From: Prauserella aidingensis
GTDB lineage: Bacteria; Actinomycetota; Actinomycetes; Mycobacteriales; Pseudonocardiaceae
Assembly: GCF_024171865.1 (NCBI RefSeq)
Contig: NZ_JAMTCN010000001.1
Location: forward strand, 62,001-126,000
Direction: 5' to 3'
DNA length: 64,000 nt
Both the position numbers and the translations under genes were made by a program. Shown here piece after piece: positions 6,790 through 20,000 of this stretch. The notes under the pieces are model-generated. The model worked only from the letters and a program-made list of their open reading frames with translations, was not told the DNA's origin and did no database searches. Position 1 is the stretch's first letter; each line of letters opens with the position of its first letter.

Positions 6790-9700
6790 ATGGCGGGCGA
6801 CAACACACCGCCCGAGGCGGTCGCGGTCGTCGGTGTCTCGTGCCGCCTCCCCGGCGCTCCGGCCCCGGCGACGTTGTGGGGGAACCTGCTCGGCGCCGTC
6901 GACAGTGTCGGCAGGCCGTCGACCGAGCGGCGGACGGCCCCGGTCCCGGTGGGCGAGGGGATTCCCGAGGACGGTGGTTTTCTCGACGACGTCAGTTCGT
7001 TCGATGCGGGGTTCTTCGGGATACCGGCGCGCGAAGCGGCGGCGATGGACCCGCAGCAGTGGCTGGCACTCGAACTCGCGTGGGAGGCTGTCGAGGACGC
7101 CGGTTCGGCGACGGGAGATCTGCGTGCCCGTCGCGTCGGCGTGTTCATCGGAGCGGCCTCGGACGATTACGCGATGGTTCGTGCGCGTGACGCGGACACC
7201 GAACTGTCCCACCACGCCATCACCGGGCTGCAGCGCGGCGTCATCGCCAACCGTGTGTCGCACCATCTGGGTGTCCGCGGGCCGAGCATGGTGGTCGACA
7301 CCGGCCAGTCGTCGTCGTTGACGGCGGTGCACCTGGCGCGCCTCGGCCTACTGGCGGGTGAGTGCGACGTGGCCGTCGTCGGCGGGGTGAGTCTGGCATT
7401 CTCACCACACAGTCAGGTGGCGGCGGCGAGGTTGGGAGTGCTGTCGCCGACGGCGCGGTGCCGCGTGCTGGACCGCGGCGCGGACGGCTTCGTTCGTGGC
7501 GAGGGCGGCGCCTGTGTCGTGCTCAAACCACTCGCCGCTGCGCGTGCGGACGGCGATCACGTCTACTGCGTGGTCGAGACCAGCGCGGTCAATCACGACG
7601 GCGCGGGCGAGGAGATGGCCGCGCCCGATCGCGGCGCGCAGGCCGAGCTGATCGGCGAGGCGCTCCGGAACTCAGGCTCCGGGGTCGACGGTGTTCAGTA
7701 TGTCGAGCTGCACGGCACCGGGACGCCCGCGGGGGATGCGACCGAAGCGCAGGCGCTCGGCGACGTGTTCTCCGGCCGCGAGGAGCCGGTCGCGGTTGGC
7801 TCGGTGAAGACGAACATCGGGCACCTCGAGGCCGCGGCGGGCATCGCGGGTCTGCTGAAGGTCGTGCTCGCGATCCACCATCGCCGACTGCCGCCGAGCC
7901 TGCATTTCGCGGCAGAGCCGGCGACGATTGCGGTCGGCACGCTGGGCCTCCGGGTGACCACGGAGTCGGCGCCGTGGCCGCGACCGGTCGAGAGACTCGT
8001 GGCCGGTGTGAGCTCGTTCGGAATGGGCGGCGCGAACTGCCACGTCGTCCTCGCCGAGAACCCTGATACGGATCCGCCGGCGGACGGCGCCGATCCCGGA
8101 CCGCTGCCGTACGTGCTGTCCGCGCGGACGCCCACCGCACTGGCGGCACGGGCATCCGCGTTGCGCGACCACTTGTCGGGTCGACCGGACCTACGCGGTC
8201 TCGACGTGGCGTACACGCTGGCGACGGGGCGCACGGTGCACGAGTGCCGAGCGGTGGTGCTCGCGCGTCACCGGTCCGAGCTCGTGGCACGGTTGGACGA
8301 GGTCGGCGACGGTGAGGTCACAGGACCCGCCGTGCCGGAGCCGTTCGGCCCGGAGGTGGCGACGTTCCTGGAGGGCGGGGACGTCGACTGGCGCGCCGCG
8401 TTCGACGGTCTCGGCGCCCGTCGCGTCCCGTTGCCGACCTACCCGTTCGAACGGGCCCGGCTCCTGTCCACGCCGACGGCCGGGCGAGCCGAGGCCGCGC
8501 TGCCGGCCACTCCGCAGGCTTACGCTCCGGCGCTGACGCTCGACGACGTCCTCGGAGCCGCGGCCGAGGTGCGCGGGGAGTCCGGGGTACTGGACCACGT
8601 GCCGTTCAAGGAACAGGGGTTCGACTCGATGGCGGGCCTCGAGCTGCGTGACCTGCTCGAGGAACGGTCGGGCCGACGGCTCCCGGCGTCGCTGCTGTAC
8701 GACCACCCGACCCCGGCGGCCGTCGCGGTGGCGTTGGGCGGGGGACCAGGCCGCGCGGTTCCTCCGACGTCGTCGGTCGGCGACGGTGAAAGCCGCGACG
8801 CCGGCCACGGGAATGCCGGGAACGGCGACGCCGGCGTGTCCGATCCGGTGGCGATCGTCGGCATGGGGTGCCGGTATCCGGGCGGCGTCGAGAATCCGGA
8901 CGACCTGTGGCGGATCGTGGCCGAGGCGGTCGATGTGATCACCGATCCGCCCGAGGACCGCGGATGGCACCGACTGGACACTGCGGCGCTGCGCCCGGGC
9001 GGATTCCTGACCGGGATCGACCTGTTCGACGCCGAGTTCTTCGGGATATCCCCGCGTGAGGCCGCGGCGATGGATCCGCAGCAGCGGATCTTCCTCGAAA
9101 CCGTGTGGGAGGCCCTGGAATCGGCCGGCATCGTGCCGGGTGCGCTGCACGGCAGCAGGACCGGCGTGTTCGCGGGCGCGACGGGCCAGGACTACGGCGC
9201 CCGATTGCACGAGCCCGCGTCCGATGCGGACGGCTTCCTGCTGACCGGTGGTACCCCCAGTGTGCTGTCCGGCAGGATCGCCTACGTTCTCGGCCTCGGT
9301 GGGCCCGCCATCACCGTAGACACCGCATGCTCGTCGTCGTTGACGGCGGTGCATCTCGCATGCCGGTCGTTGTTGTCCGGGGAGACCGACCTGGCCGTGG
9401 CCGGCGGCGTCGCCGTCATGCCCTGGCCGGGCATGTTCACCGAGTTCGCCAGGCAGGGAGGACTGTCCGAGGACGGGCGTTGCCGGGCCTTCGGTGCGGA
9501 GGCGTCCGGCACGGGGTGGGCCGAGGGATCCGGTGCAGTCGTGCTGGAGCGGCTCTCGGTGGCACGACGGAACGGGCATCGGGTGCACGCCGTGATCCGA
9601 GGAACGGCCGTCAATTCGGACGGGGCGAGCAACGGGTTGACCGCGCCGAACGGAACGGCGCAGCGGGACGTCATCAACGCCGCACTTGCGGCGGCCGCGC

Positions 9701-12700
9701 TGAATCCCCGCGACGTCGACGTCGTGGAGGCCCACGGGACGGGAACGACGCTCGGTGACCCGATCGAGGCGAACGCACTGTTGGCGGTACAGGGCGCGGA
9801 GCGCGACGCGCAGCGTCCGCTGCTGTTGGGCTCGCTGAAGTCGAACATCGGTCACACACAGGCGGCCGCCGGAGTGGCGGGTCTGATCAAAATGGTGATG
9901 GCGATGCGGTACGGCTCGGTCCCGCCGACGCTGTACGCGGACCCGCCGACACCCCACGTGGACTGGTCCCCGGGCACCGTCTCCCTGGTGCGGAACCGCA
10001 TGCCGTGGCCGGAGACGACATGCCGGCGAGCCGGGGTCTCGTCGTTCGGGATCAGCGGCACGAACGCGCACGTCGTTGTGGAGCAGGCCGAGGAGGACCC
10101 GTCCTGCGGGCATGCCGAGCGCCACCCGGTGGGTGACGACGCGCAGGTGATGCTGGCCGTGTCGGCACGCACGGAACAGGCTCTGCGCGCACAGGCTCTG
10201 CGGTTGCGCGAGTTCGTGACTGCTTCCGGCCACGAGGACACCGATATCGCCCATTCCCTCCTGACCACGCGCACCCGGTTCGCCCATCGCGCGGCCGTCG
10301 TCGGCCGCGGTCGCGGGGAACTGACCCGCGGGCTCACCGCTGTGGCGGAGGGAAGGGAGGCCTCCGGCGTCGTTCGCGGACGCGCCACGGACGGGCATCG
10401 CCCGGTGTTCGTGTTCGGTGGGCAGGGCGCGCAGTGGGCCGGCATGGGTGCGGCGTTGCTCGACGCGGAGCCCGTGTTCGCGGCGGCCGTCGAACGGTGT
10501 GAGCGCGCCCTGGCTCCGCACGTCGCGTGGAGTCTCACCGCCGTTCTCCGGGGTACGGAGGGTGAACCCGGTCTCGACCGGGTGGACGTGGTCCAGCCGG
10601 CCCTGTTCGCCGTGATGGTGTCGCTGGCGGAGCTGTGGCGCAGTCGCGGCGTCGAGCCCGCGGCCGTGATCGGGCACAGTCAGGGTGAACTCGCCGCGGC
10701 ATGCGTCGCAGGGGCGCTGTCGCTCGAGGACGCCGCACGCGTTGTCGCTCTGCGGTCGCGCGCACTCACGGCGCTGTCCGGACGTGGCGCCATGGCGTCG
10801 ATCGCCCTTCCCGTCCGAGACCTGCGCGCGCGGCTGGACGAGACGGGTGACGACGTGGCCGTGGCCGCGGAGAACGGACCCACCGCCGTTACCGTGACGG
10901 GCGAGCCGGACGCGGTCGACGCACTCGTGCGACGGTGCACGGAGGCGGGGGAGCGGGCGAAACGGATCGCGGTCGACTACGCCTCGCATTCGCGCCAGGT
11001 CACCGAACTGCGGGAGCAACTGCTCCGTGAGCTGAGCGGTATCGAACCGCACGGGGCCGAGATCCCGATGATGTCCACGGTGCATGCCGATTGGATCGCA
11101 GGAGGCGACCTCGACGCCGACTACTGGTACCGGAACCTGCGGGAACGGGTGCGGTTCGACGAGGCCGTCGGCGTTCTGCTGGCGACGGGCCACCGGACCT
11201 TCGTGGAGATGAGTCCGCATCCGGTGGTGTCGGCGGGTATCGCAGAGCGGGCGGACGAAGCCGCCGAAACGCTGACCCTGCTCGACACCCTGGCCCGGGA
11301 CGACGGCGGGGCCGACCGCTTCCTACGTTCGCTCGCGGCGGCGGACGCCCACGGGCTCCGCGTCGACGTCGGAATCCGCGGCCGCACGGTTCCGCTGCCG
11401 AGCTACGCGTTCCAGCGGACGTCCCACTGGCTGGCTGCCCCCGCCGGCTCCGGTGATCTGGGTCCGGCCGGCCTCGACACGGCCCGTCATCCCTTGCTCG
11501 GTGCGCACGTCGATCCCGCCGAACACGGGGGAGCACTGTTCACCGGATCCCTTTCGCCCACGACGACGACGTGGTTGTCGGACCATGTGGTCCTCGGTAC
11601 ACCGGTGGTTCCGGGGACGGTCCTGCTGGATCTCATGCTGTGGGCGGCGCGCCGGTTCGGTTGCACGGAGATCACCGAACTGCTGCTCGAGAACCCTGTG
11701 GTGCTGTCCTCCGGCGATCCGATCCGCGTCCAGGTGACGGTGACCGAGCCGGATGTGCGGGGGTCGCGGTCGGTCTCCCTGTACACGCGCGCCGACGCGG
11801 TGACCGGCTGGTGGCGGAACGCGACGGCCGAGGCTCGCCCCGGCGTGCGGGGCCGACCGGACTCCGTGGAAACCGAGCCTCCCGCCGGCTCCGAGATCGT
11901 GCTGTCCGGCCACTACGACCGCCTTCGTGGTATGGGACTCGACTACGGTCGGGCTTTCCACGGCCTGCGCGGTGCCTGGACGGACGACGACGGCGCGATC
12001 TGGCTCGATGTGGCGCTGCCCTCGGGCGATTCCGAGGGGTTCACCGTTCACCCGGCGCTGTTGGACGCGGTGCTGCACGGTGTCTGGCTGGTTCCCGGGC
12101 ATGACGAGGGCTGTCGTCTGCCGTTCGCGTGGGCCGGTGTGCGTCATTGGAGTGACGGCGGCACCGCGCTGCGGGCCCGGTTGTCGAGTGTCGACGACGA
12201 CGGCGTCGCACTCGAGGTGTGGGATGCCGACGGCGCGCCGGTGATGACCGTCGACCGCTTGCAGTTGCGGCCCGTGGCGGAAGACCTGATCGGCGGCGTG
12301 GGTGGGCTCTTCGCCGTGCGATGGGAAGCGCCGCGGGAGACGGCTACGGAAGCCGCAGGCTCCGGCACCGAGGTCGTGGTGCTCGACGACGCCCTGCCCG
12401 GCGTACCGCCCGAGATCGCGGTGCTGCCCTGCCGGCCAGGCACTGACCCCGAGACCGCCGCCGCACGCGTGCTGGGGGTCCTGCGTACCTGCCTCGGAGA
12501 CGGACGCTACGAGCGGACCCGCCTCGTCGTCGCGACGGTCGGCGGGGACGGTGAGGGAACCGACGCGGGCCACGGCGCGGTGTGGGGACTCGTCCGCTCG
12601 GCACAGGCGGAGAATCCGGGACGGCTGATCCTGCTCGACACCGACACCCTCGACGAGGCCCGGATCGCGGAACTGGCCGTGCGCGGTGAGCCCCAGGTGA

Positions 12701-14046
12701 GGGACCGGAACGGAACGATCACCGTCCCGCTGGTCAGGAGGCTCCCGGCCACGCCGGCTCCCGCCGCCGGCATGAGACCGGGTGGTACCGCCCTCGTCAC
12801 CGGAGGGACCGGTGAACTCGGCGCGCTGGTCGCGCAACGTCTCGTCACCGCCCACGGTGTTCGCAACGTCGTGTTGCTGAGCCGCCGCGGACCCGAGGCA
12901 CCCGGCGCGGATGCCGTGATCGCCGAGCTCACCGGACGGGGCGCGCGGGCGTGCGCCGTTGCGTGCGACGTGACCGACCGCCGAGCCCTGCAGGAGGTTC
13001 TCGCGACGATCCCTGCCTCCGAGCCGTTGACCACGGTCGTGCATGCCGCGGGGGTGCTCGACGACGGTCTGACGGCCACGATGGACGACGAGTCGTTGAC
13101 CACGGTGATGAGGCCGAAGGCGTCGGCGGCCGTGTTGCTCGACGAGTTGACGTCGGGTATCGGCACAGTGCGGGCGTTCGTACTGTTCTCGTCGGTCGCA
13201 GGATTGGTCGGCACAGCGGGGCAGGCCAACTACGCCGCCGCGAACGGCGTGCTCGATGCGGTCGCCCGTCGTCGTCGTGCTCACGGCCTTCCCGCGACGT
13301 CGATCGCATGGGGACTGTGGTCTCGCAGGTCGGGTATGACCGCCGAACTCGACGACACCGCCGTCCGGAGGCTCGCCGCGGCGGGCATCGAGGAACTCGA
13401 CACCGAGACCGGCCTCCGGATGTTCGCCGCGGCCGTGGAATCGGACGAGCCGTACGTGGTGGCGGCGCGGTTGAGGCCGAGCAGGACGGGACCGCTGCGC
13501 GGCCTCGCTGCCGACCCGCCGCGCAGCCGTGCCGACGAGCCGGGTGGGCCGCTCGAGATCGCCGATCTGGCTGCGCTGCCGGTGCCCGCGAGGCGCGCGC
13601 GACTGGTCGAGGTGGTCCGTGAACACACGGCCGCAGCGCTGGGCCACACGACAGCGGAGGTGATCGACGGCGAGTTGTCGTTCCGTGATCTCGGATGCGA
13701 CTCGCTCATCGGTGTCGATCTGCGCAACCGGTTGGCACGGATCACAGGACTGCGGTTGCCCGCGACCGTGATCTTCAGTCACCCCACCCCTGTGGAGCTC
13801 GCCGAGCGGTTGCTGACCGAGCTCGGGCTGGCCGGCGCGGACGACCCCGGCGACGACACCGGCGGGGAGACCGAGGGCGGTCGCCGTCGGACCGCCGTGC
13901 CTGCCGACGACCGTGCCGACGAGGAGGCGGACCCTGTGCTGTTCGCCGATGCCGACGTCACCGAACTGTTCGCGGTGATCGATGCCGACCTGGACGAGGA
14001 CGTCGAGGCGGGCGCCGCAGGAGGAAGGGGTCCCGATGGCCGATGA
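6790..14046 (+). CDS. PKS gene A: AT-less KSQ loading module and cis-AT module 1
   Basis: A 2418-residue type I PKS. The start ATG has a strong AGGAGGAGG (6774-6782) 7 nt upstream. Order: KSQ (10-425; active Cys replaced by Gln173 in VDTGQSSS; His308, His345 kept), post-KS linker, ACP (Ser613), KS1 (685-1100; Cys847, His982, His1022), AT (1203-1500; GHSQGE Ser1297, YASH 1397-1400), DH (1561-1850; His1599, Asp1759), KR (TGGTGELG near 2005; Ser2135, Tyr2148, LDD motif so B-type) and ACP (Ser2305). The end (2346-2418) is an acidic tail with [12 protein letters not shown], a cis-AT type C-terminal docking element that fits the coiled-coil start of gene B. The KSQ should decarboxylate a malonyl-type unit, but no AT is present in the loading module. 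The methylmalonyl signature YASH predicts a methyl branch at module 1. Its stop overlaps the next gene by 11 bp. Confidence 0.93.
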   Translation: MAGDNTPPEAVAVVGVSCRLPGAPAPATLWGNLLGAVDSVGRPSTERRTAPVPVGEGIPEDGGFLDDVSSFDAGFFGIPAREAAAMDPQQWLALELAWEAVEDAGSATGDLRARRVGVFIGAASDDYAMVRARDADTELSHHAITGLQRGVIANRVSHHLGVRGPSMVVDTGQSSSLTAVHLARLGLLAGECDVAVVGGVSLAFSPHSQVAAARLGVLSPTARCRVLDRGADGFVRGEGGACVVLKPLAAARADGDHVYCVVETSAVNHDGAGEEMAAPDRGAQAELIGEALRNSGSGVDGVQYVELHGTGTPAGDATEAQALGDVFSGREEPVAVGSVKTNIGHLEAAAGIAGLLKVVLAIHHRRLPPSLHFAAEPATIAVGTLGLRVTTESAPWPRPVERLVAGVSSFGMGGANCHVVLAENPDTDPPADGADPGPLPYVLSARTPTALAARASALRDHLSGRPDLRGLDVAYTLATGRTVHECRAVVLARHRSELVARLDEVGDGEVTGPAVPEPFGPEVATFLEGGDVDWRAAFDGLGARRVPLPTYPFERARLLSTPTAGRAEAALPATPQAYAPALTLDDVLGAAAEVRGESGVLDHVPFKEQGFDSMAGLELRDLLEERSGRRLPASLLYDHPTPAAVAVALGGGPGRAVPPTSSVGDGESRDAGHGNAGNGDAGVSDPVAIVGMGCRYPGGVENPDDLWRIVAEAVDVITDPPEDRGWHRLDTAALRPGGFLTGIDLFDAEFFGISPREAAAMDPQQRIFLETVWEALESAGIVPGALHGSRTGVFAGATGQDYGARLHEPASDADGFLLTGGTPSVLSGRIAYVLGLGGPAITVDTACSSSLTAVHLACRSLLSGETDLAVAGGVAVMPWPGMFTEFARQGGLSEDGRCRAFGAEASGTGWAEGSGAVVLERLSVARRNGHRVHAVIRGTAVNSDGASNGLTAPNGTAQRDVINAALAAAALNPRDVDVVEAHGTGTTLGDPIEANALLAVQGAERDAQRPLLLGSLKSNIGHTQAAAGVAGLIKMVMAMRYGSVPPTLYADPPTPHVDWSPGTVSLVRNRMPWPETTCRRAGVSSFGISGTNAHVVVEQAEEDPSCGHAERHPVGDDAQVMLAVSARTEQALRAQALRLREFVTASGHEDTDIAHSLLTTRTRFAHRAAVVGRGRGELTRGLTAVAEGREASGVVRGRATDGHRPVFVFGGQGAQWAGMGAALLDAEPVFAAAVERCERALAPHVAWSLTAVLRGTEGEPGLDRVDVVQPALFAVMVSLAELWRSRGVEPAAVIGHSQGELAAACVAGALSLEDAARVVALRSRALTALSGRGAMASIALPVRDLRARLDETGDDVAVAAENGPTAVTVTGEPDAVDALVRRCTEAGERAKRIAVDYASHSRQVTELREQLLRELSGIEPHGAEIPMMSTVHADWIAGGDLDADYWYRNLRERVRFDEAVGVLLATGHRTFVEMSPHPVVSAGIAERADEAAETLTLLDTLARDDGGADRFLRSLAAADAHGLRVDVGIRGRTVPLPSYAFQRTSHWLAAPAGSGDLGPAGLDTARHPLLGAHVDPAEHGGALFTGSLSPTTTTWLSDHVVLGTPVVPGTVLLDLMLWAARRFGCTEITELLLENPVVLSSGDPIRVQVTVTEPDVRGSRSVSLYTRADAVTGWWRNATAEARPGVRGRPDSVETEPPAGSEIVLSGHYDRLRGMGLDYGRAFHGLRGAWTDDDGAIWLDVALPSGDSEGFTVHPALLDAVLHGVWLVPGHDEGCRLPFAWAGVRHWSDGGTALRARLSSVDDDGVALEVWDADGAPVMTVDRLQLRPVAEDLIGGVGGLFAVRWEAPRETATEAAGSGTEVVVLDDALPGVPPEIAVLPCRPGTDPETAAARVLGVLRTCLGDGRYERTRLVVATVGGDGEGTDAGHGAVWGLVRSAQAENPGRLILLDTDTLDEARIAELAVRGEPQVRDRNGTITVPLVRRLPATPAPAAGMRPGGTALVTGGTGELGALVAQRLVTAHGVRNVVLLSRRGPEAPGADAVIAELTGRGARACAVACDVTDRRALQEVLATIPASEPLTTVVHAAGVLDDGLTATMDDESLTTVMRPKASAAVLLDELTSGIGTVRAFVLFSSVAGLVGTAGQANYAAANGVLDAVARRRRAHGLPATSIAWGLWSRRSGMTAELDDTAVRRLAAAGIEELDTETGLRMFAAAVESDEPYVVAARLRPSRTGPLRGLAADPPRSRADEPGGPLEIADLAALPVPARRARLVEVVREHTAAALGHTTAEVIDGELSFRDLGCDSLIGVDLRNRLARITGLRLPATVIFSHPTPVELAERLLTELGLAGADDPGDDTGGETEGGRRRTAVPADDRADEEADPVLFADADVTELFAVIDADLDEDVEAGAAGGRGPDGR
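6817..8754 (+). other. Loading module KSQ-ACP without AT
   Basis: The KS fold is complete but has Gln173 instead of the active Cys, the mark of decarboxylating loading KSQ domains. The region after the KS is a normal post-KS linker ending in [10 protein letters not shown], and then the ACP (GFDSM, Ser613) follows. In classic KSQ loading modules an AT stands between the two. Here the extender unit must be delivered by an AT from elsewhere, giving an acetyl or propionyl starter. Confidence 0.85.
8842..13824 (+). other. Module 1: KS-AT-DH-KR-ACP (methylmalonyl type)
   Basis: The only module in the window with its own AT. GHSQGE and YASH are the methylmalonyl-CoA signature. DH and KR residues are intact, so an alpha-methyl enoyl product is expected (trans, because the KR is B-type). 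Confidence 0.85.
14019..14030 (+). promoter_or_regulatory. Ribosome-binding site deciding the start of gene B
   Basis: AGGAGGAAGGGG lies just before ATG 14036. It fixes the start there rather than at the in-frame ATG 13982 inside gene A, and the resulting N-terminus is a recognisable docking helix. Confidence 0.75.
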
Positions 14047-17000
14047 GACCGAGCTCGTCGCATACCTCCGCAAGGCGACCACCAAGCTGCACGCCGCTCG
14101 GCAACGGCTCCGAGAGGTCACCGAGGCCACGCGCGAACCGGTCGCGATCGTGGCGATGGGATGTCGTTTCCCCGGCGGAGTACGAGGGCCGGAGGATCTG
14201 TGGACCCTGGTCGACCGGGGCACGGACGCCGTGACGGAGCTGCCGGCGGACCGTGGCTGGGATCTCGAGACGTTGCTGGCCCCGCAGCCCGGCACGCCGG
14301 GGCGGACCTACAGCACGGCGGGCGGTTTCCTCGACGACCCGTACCGGTTCGACGCCGCCTTCTTCGGGATCAGTCCGCGGGAGGCGGCTGCGATGGACCC
14401 CGCGCAGCGCCTGCTCCTGGAGGTGTCCTGGGAGGTTCTCGAGCGTGCCGGCATCGATCCGGGCGCGCTGCGGGGCAGCGACACCGGGGTGTTCGTCGGT
14501 TCGATGGGTGGCGAGTACGGACCGCGGCTGCAGGACGCCGACGAGGAAGCCGCGGGGTACCTGCTCACCGGCAGGTCGCTGAGCGTGGCTTCCGGTCGTC
14601 TCGCCTTCCGATACGGCTGGCACGGTCCCGCGATCACGGTCGACACGGCGTGTTCCTCGTCGCTCGTCGCGGTTCACCAGGCTGTGCGTTCGCTGCGTTC
14701 CGGGGAGTGCGATCTCGCGATGGCGGGCGGTGCCACGGTGCTGACCTCGCCGGGGGTGTTCGTCGAATTCGCCCAGCAGCAGGGGCTTTCACGTGACGGC
14801 CGCTGCAAGTCGTACGCGGACGGCGCCGACGGCACCGGCTGGGCCGAGGGCGCGGGACTGGTGCTGTTGGAACGGCTGTCCGATGCGCGGGAGCGCGGGC
14901 ACCCCGTGCTCGCCGTCGTCCGCGGCGGCGCGGTGAACTCCGACGGTGCGAGCAACGGACTGACCGCACCGAGCGGTCCTGCGCAGGAACGTCTCGTCCG
15001 AGCCGCGCTCACCGACGCCCGTATCGGTCCCGACGACGTGGACGTGGTGGAAGGGCACGGAACGGGAACACGCCTCGGCGACCCGATCGAGGTGGAGGCG
15101 CTTCGTGCCGCCTACGCGGGACGAGCGAGCACGGAACCGCTGTGGCTTGGCTCACTGAAGTCCAACATCGGCCACGCGCAGGCAGCTGCGGGCGTCGGCG
15201 GTCTGATGAAGACGGTGATGGCACTGCGCCGCGGTGTCCTGCCGCGGACGTTGCACGTCGACGAGCCCAGCAGCGAGGTCGACTGGGGCGAGGGGCCGGT
15301 CGCGCTGCTCACCGAGGCACGGCCGTGGCCGGACAGGGGCCGGCCGAGACGGGCGGCGGTCTCGGCCTTCGGGATCAGTGGTACGAACGCCCACCTCGTC
15401 GTCGAGGAGGCCCCCGATCCGGCGGACGCGGACGATACCGACGGCGAGCGGCCGTGGCCCGTCGTGCTCTCCGCGTCGAGCCCGGAGGCGCTGCGGCGCA
15501 GGGCCGACGAACTGGCCGAGCACGTCCGGTCGCATCCGGAACTGCGACTCCCCGACATCGCCTACACGCTCGCCACCGGGCGCGCGCGACTGCGGCACCG
15601 GCGTGCGTTCGTCGCGGAGGATCGTGACGATCTGCTGCGCGCACTGGCCGCAGAGTCACTGTCCACACAGTCGCGGCCCTCCCATGACGGCGAGTACGGA
15701 GCGCTGTGCCGGGCGTTCGAGGCGGGCGACGACGTGAACTGGCCGGGCGTGTTCGAGGGAGCCCCGGTGCGTTCGGTGGTCCTGCCGACCCACCCGTTCG
15801 ACACGCCGCGGTACGCGCTGCCCGGCGAGCGTTCGCAGTACGGTGCACCGGGCACGGTCACCGAGCAGACCCGCGCGGTGACGCTCACCGGGACGGAGCC
15901 GTACATCGCGGGTCACCGGCTCCGCGGTGTCCCGGTGATGCCGGCCGCCGCCGCGATGCTCACCGGACTGTCGGCCGTGCGTGTCCTGCAGGACGGAGGG
16001 ACCACCGCGCCGGTGGAGGCGACGTTGTCCGGGGTGCGATTCGCCGCCACCTGCGACGTCGATGCCCCGCGTGCCGTGATGATCACGGCACGGGCCGACG
16101 GCGGTTTCGCACTGCGTGGTTCCGGCGGCGAGCTCTACTGCGCCGGTACCGCGTCGACTGTGCCGACCCCGCTTTCCGCGGACGCAGCCCCGGGGGTGCC
16201 CGACGGTGCGGGAAGTCTGCTCGGCACCGACGATTGCCACGCTTTGCTCGCCGCAGGTGGCCTCGAGCACGGGCCAGGGTTGCGAACCCTTCGCGCCGTC
16301 CGGGTGTCCGGCGCCGATGCCACGGGTGAACTGGAGCCGCCGATGGCATCCGGGTTCGAGGTGGACGTGGCGGTCCTCGACACCGCGATCCAGGTCGCGG
16401 CGGTGACGGCGTTGCATCCCGTCCGGGCGGGAACGCTACTCGTTCCGACCGCGGTCGGAACGGTGACGATGACCGGTTCGTTGAGTGCCGCCGCGACGGT
16501 CACGGCGCGGGTGTCACACGGCGACGGTGTGTTCGACGCCCGTGTCCGCCTTCACGATGCCGAGGGCGGGGTGGTCGCCGACCTCGACGGACTCGAACTC
16601 CGCATCGTCGGTGACGGCGGTCCTGCTCTCGTCACTCGGGAATGGGTGGCCGATCCCGGCGATCCGGCGGCCGGGGAACTCGACGGTCCGTGCCTGGTGT
16701 TCGGGCAGGCCGCGCTTCGGGTTCACGGGACGCTGGTGCGCGTCACGGAGGCGGCGGCGTTCCGCAAGCTGGACAGTGCGCGCTACGAACTCGACCCCGC
16801 CCGCGACGAGGACTACACCAGGCTTCTGGAGGCGTTGGCCGAGGACGGCATCGACCCCGGGCACGTCGTCCACTCCTGGCTCCGGGACGCCACCCCCGGC
16901 GTGCCGTCGGACCGTGACCTGGACAGAGGAGTGCGGTCCCTGGTCCATCTCGCGCGGGCACTGGCCTCGCGGGGCGGCCGGACTCGCATCGTGGTCGCGC

Positions 17001-20000
17001 ACGGCGGCAGCCCCGCGGCACTCGGACTGGACGGGCTCGCCCGGTCGCTCGAGGCGGAGGATCGCCGGATCCGGATGAGCCTGGTGGACGGTCCCGACGA
17101 CGTCCTGCCGTACGAGTTCACCTGCGACGACCCGATCGTCCGCTACCGCGACCGGGTGCGGCAGGTCCGCCGCTATCGCAGCGCGCCCCGTGATTCCCGG
17201 CCTCTCCGGGTACGCCACGGCGGGGTGTATGTCATCACGGGAGGTGCCGGGGCTCTCGGCCTCGAGATCGCGGACGGGCTCGCCGCGCGTGGTGACGTCC
17301 ATCTGGTGCTCACCGGACGCTCGGCCGAGCCACCGCCGGAGGCCGGTGCCGCCATCGACGCGCTGTCACTGAGGGCGCGATCGGTCCGGTACCGCGCGGT
17401 CGACGTCATCGACGAGACACAGATGGTGGACCTCGTCGCGGAGCTGCGCCGGGAACTCGGGCCGGTGGCAGGAGTCGTGCACGCGGCGGGCGTGCTCGAC
17501 GACGCATTGCTCGACGATCTCACCGCCGAGCGTCTCGACGCGGTGCTGGCACCGAAGCTGCGCGGTGCGGCTGCCTTACAGGCCGCGCTGACGGGGGAAT
17601 CGCTCGATTTCCTCGCGTTCTTCACCTCGGTCGCGGGCGTGACAGGCAATGCAGGGCAGGCTGCCTATGCCTACGCCAACGCCGTACTCGACGCCGTCGC
17701 GGAGGAACGGGCTGACGGCGACCGGGACGGGGGCACGGTCGCGATCGCCTGGCCCCGGTGGCTCGACGGCGGCATGCGGCAGCACGCCTCCGCGGCGGCC
17801 GAGCTCGAGACGAGGTTCGGTATCGGTGCCCTGTCCACACCGGATGGTGTCGGCGCGTTCGCGGCGGCGATCGGTGCCGGACTACCGCTGTCGCTGGTCG
17901 TACCGGACGACCCGGCTGCCACGATCGAGGCGTTGAACGGTGCCACTCTGCACCGGGTGGCGGCAGCGGAGCCCAGCTGCACCGTGCAGAACGGTCGCTG
18001 CGCCGATCCCGAGCCGCGTGTCGTGCCGGAGGCGGCTGCGAAGCCGGACGTCGCATCGGTTCGCGGCCTCATCCGCGAACTGGTCGCCGAACAGACGCGC
18101 CTGCCGTTGCGGGACGTCGACGACACGGCTCCGCTCGATCGCTACGGACTCGACTCCCTCATGATCACGCGGGTCTCCGTCGAGTTGGAGGACCGCTTCG
18201 GGGTCGCGATCGACAAGACCGTGTTCTACGAGTATCAGACGCTTGCCGAGCTCGCGGCCCACATCGAGGCCGTGCACGGCTCGGTGCACATCGAGCCCGT
18301 GGCGCCGGAACCGGCGACCGAACCGGCGAAAGAGCCGGGCTCCGGTGCCGTCGCGATCATCGGCGTCAGTGGCAGCTATCCGGGTGCTCGCGATCTGGCC
18401 ACGTTCTGGGAGAACCTGTGGACGGGCAGGAACTGTGTGAGCGAGATCCCGCCCCAGCGCTGGGACCCGTGGGCCGCTTTCGATCCCGAGGCGGGCACTC
18501 CCGGCCACACCTATTCGCGGTGGGGTGCCTTCCTCGACGACGTCGCCGCGTTCGACCCGCTGTTCTTCGGCATCTCGCCGCGCGAGGCGGAGCTGATGGA
18601 CCCGCAGGAGCGGCTGTTCCTGCAGACCTCGTGGCACGCCGTCGAGGAGGCGGGGTACCGGGCATCGGCACTCGCGCGCCGGGCGGTGGGCGTCTACGTC
18701 GGCGCCATGCACGCGCACTACCAGCTGTACGGCGTCGACGCCATGCGCTCGGGTGAGCCGGTTCCGGGGTCCTCCTACGCGTCGATCGCCAACCGGGTGT
18801 CGTACTCGCTGGACCTCCATGGGCCCAGCGTCGCGGTCGACACAATGTGCTCCTCCTCGCTGACAGCCCTGCACATGGCCTGTTCGGCGCTGCGGTCCGG
18901 TGAGTGCGAGCTGGCCATCGCGGGCGGTGTCAACGTGACGTCTCATCCGTACAAGTACGTGTACCTCAGCCAGGGCCGGTTCCTCTCCACCGATGGTCGA
19001 TGCCGTGCCTTCGGCGCGGGCGGTGACGGGTACGTACCCGGCGAGGGCGTCGGGGCCGTACTGCTGAAGCCGCTCGACCGTGCACTGGCCGACGGTGATC
19101 ACGTGCACGGCGTGATCACGGGACACGCGGTCGCCCACGGTGGACGGACCAACGGTTACACCGTCCCCAACCCGGACGCCCAGCGCCGCGTCATCGCCGC
19201 CGCGTTGGACGCGGCGGAAGTCGCCCCTTCCGATGTGTCCTATGTGGAGGCGCATGGCACGGGGACGAGCCTCGGCGACCCGATCGAGATCGCGGGCCTC
19301 GCGAAGGCGTACGCGGGTGCGGGGCGGATCGCGGTCGGATCGGTCAAGTCCGGGATCGGGCACCTCGAGTCCGCGGCAGGCATCGCCGGACTGACGAAGG
19401 TGCTGCTCCAGTTCCGGTACGGAAAGCTCGCCCCGTCGCTCCACGCCGACGATCTCAATCCGGAGATCGACTTCGATCGGACTCCGTTCGTTGTCCAAAG
19501 AGAGGCGGAGGACTGGCCGGCGCCGGCCGCCGGACCCCGCAGGGCGGCACTGAGCAGTTTCGGAGCAGGCGGAGTGAACGGCCATGTGGTCGTCGAGGAA
19601 CCGGCGCCGGTCGAGAAGGGCCGCACGGCGGTCGTCGAGCAGCGAACCGAGCCGATGGTGTTCGTGCTCTCGGCGCGCGAGGACGACCGGCTCCGTGCCT
19701 ACGCCGCACGCATGGCGGCGTTTCTGGCCTCGGCGACCGCCGAGCTCGCCGACGTCGCCGCCACCCTCATCTCGGGGCGCGAACCGATGCAGCACCGGCT
19801 CGCCGTCGTGACCGGCAGCGGAGCCGAACTCGTGCACGCCCTGGACGAGTTCGCCGCCGGCCGCAGCACGCCCTGTGTTGTGCACGGCACCGCCACAGTG
19901 CACAACACAGCCACAGCTCCCGGCGCAGGCCTGGTGCCCGGCGTCGGGCCGGATACGACGGAGCCGAAGACACTCGCCGATGCGTGGATCGCGGGTGCCG

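Noticed and set aside
8191-11220. Long minus-strand open frame of about 1000 codons opposite PKS gene A
   Set aside because: Its product has no recognisable domain and it lies exactly opposite conserved KS and AT sequence. Such frames arise from the strong GC bias at third codon positions.
13982-14035. Upstream in-frame start for PKS gene B
   Set aside because: ATG 14036 has an excellent ribosome-binding site and gives a standard docking helix. The extra 18 residues are only the out-of-frame end of gene A.
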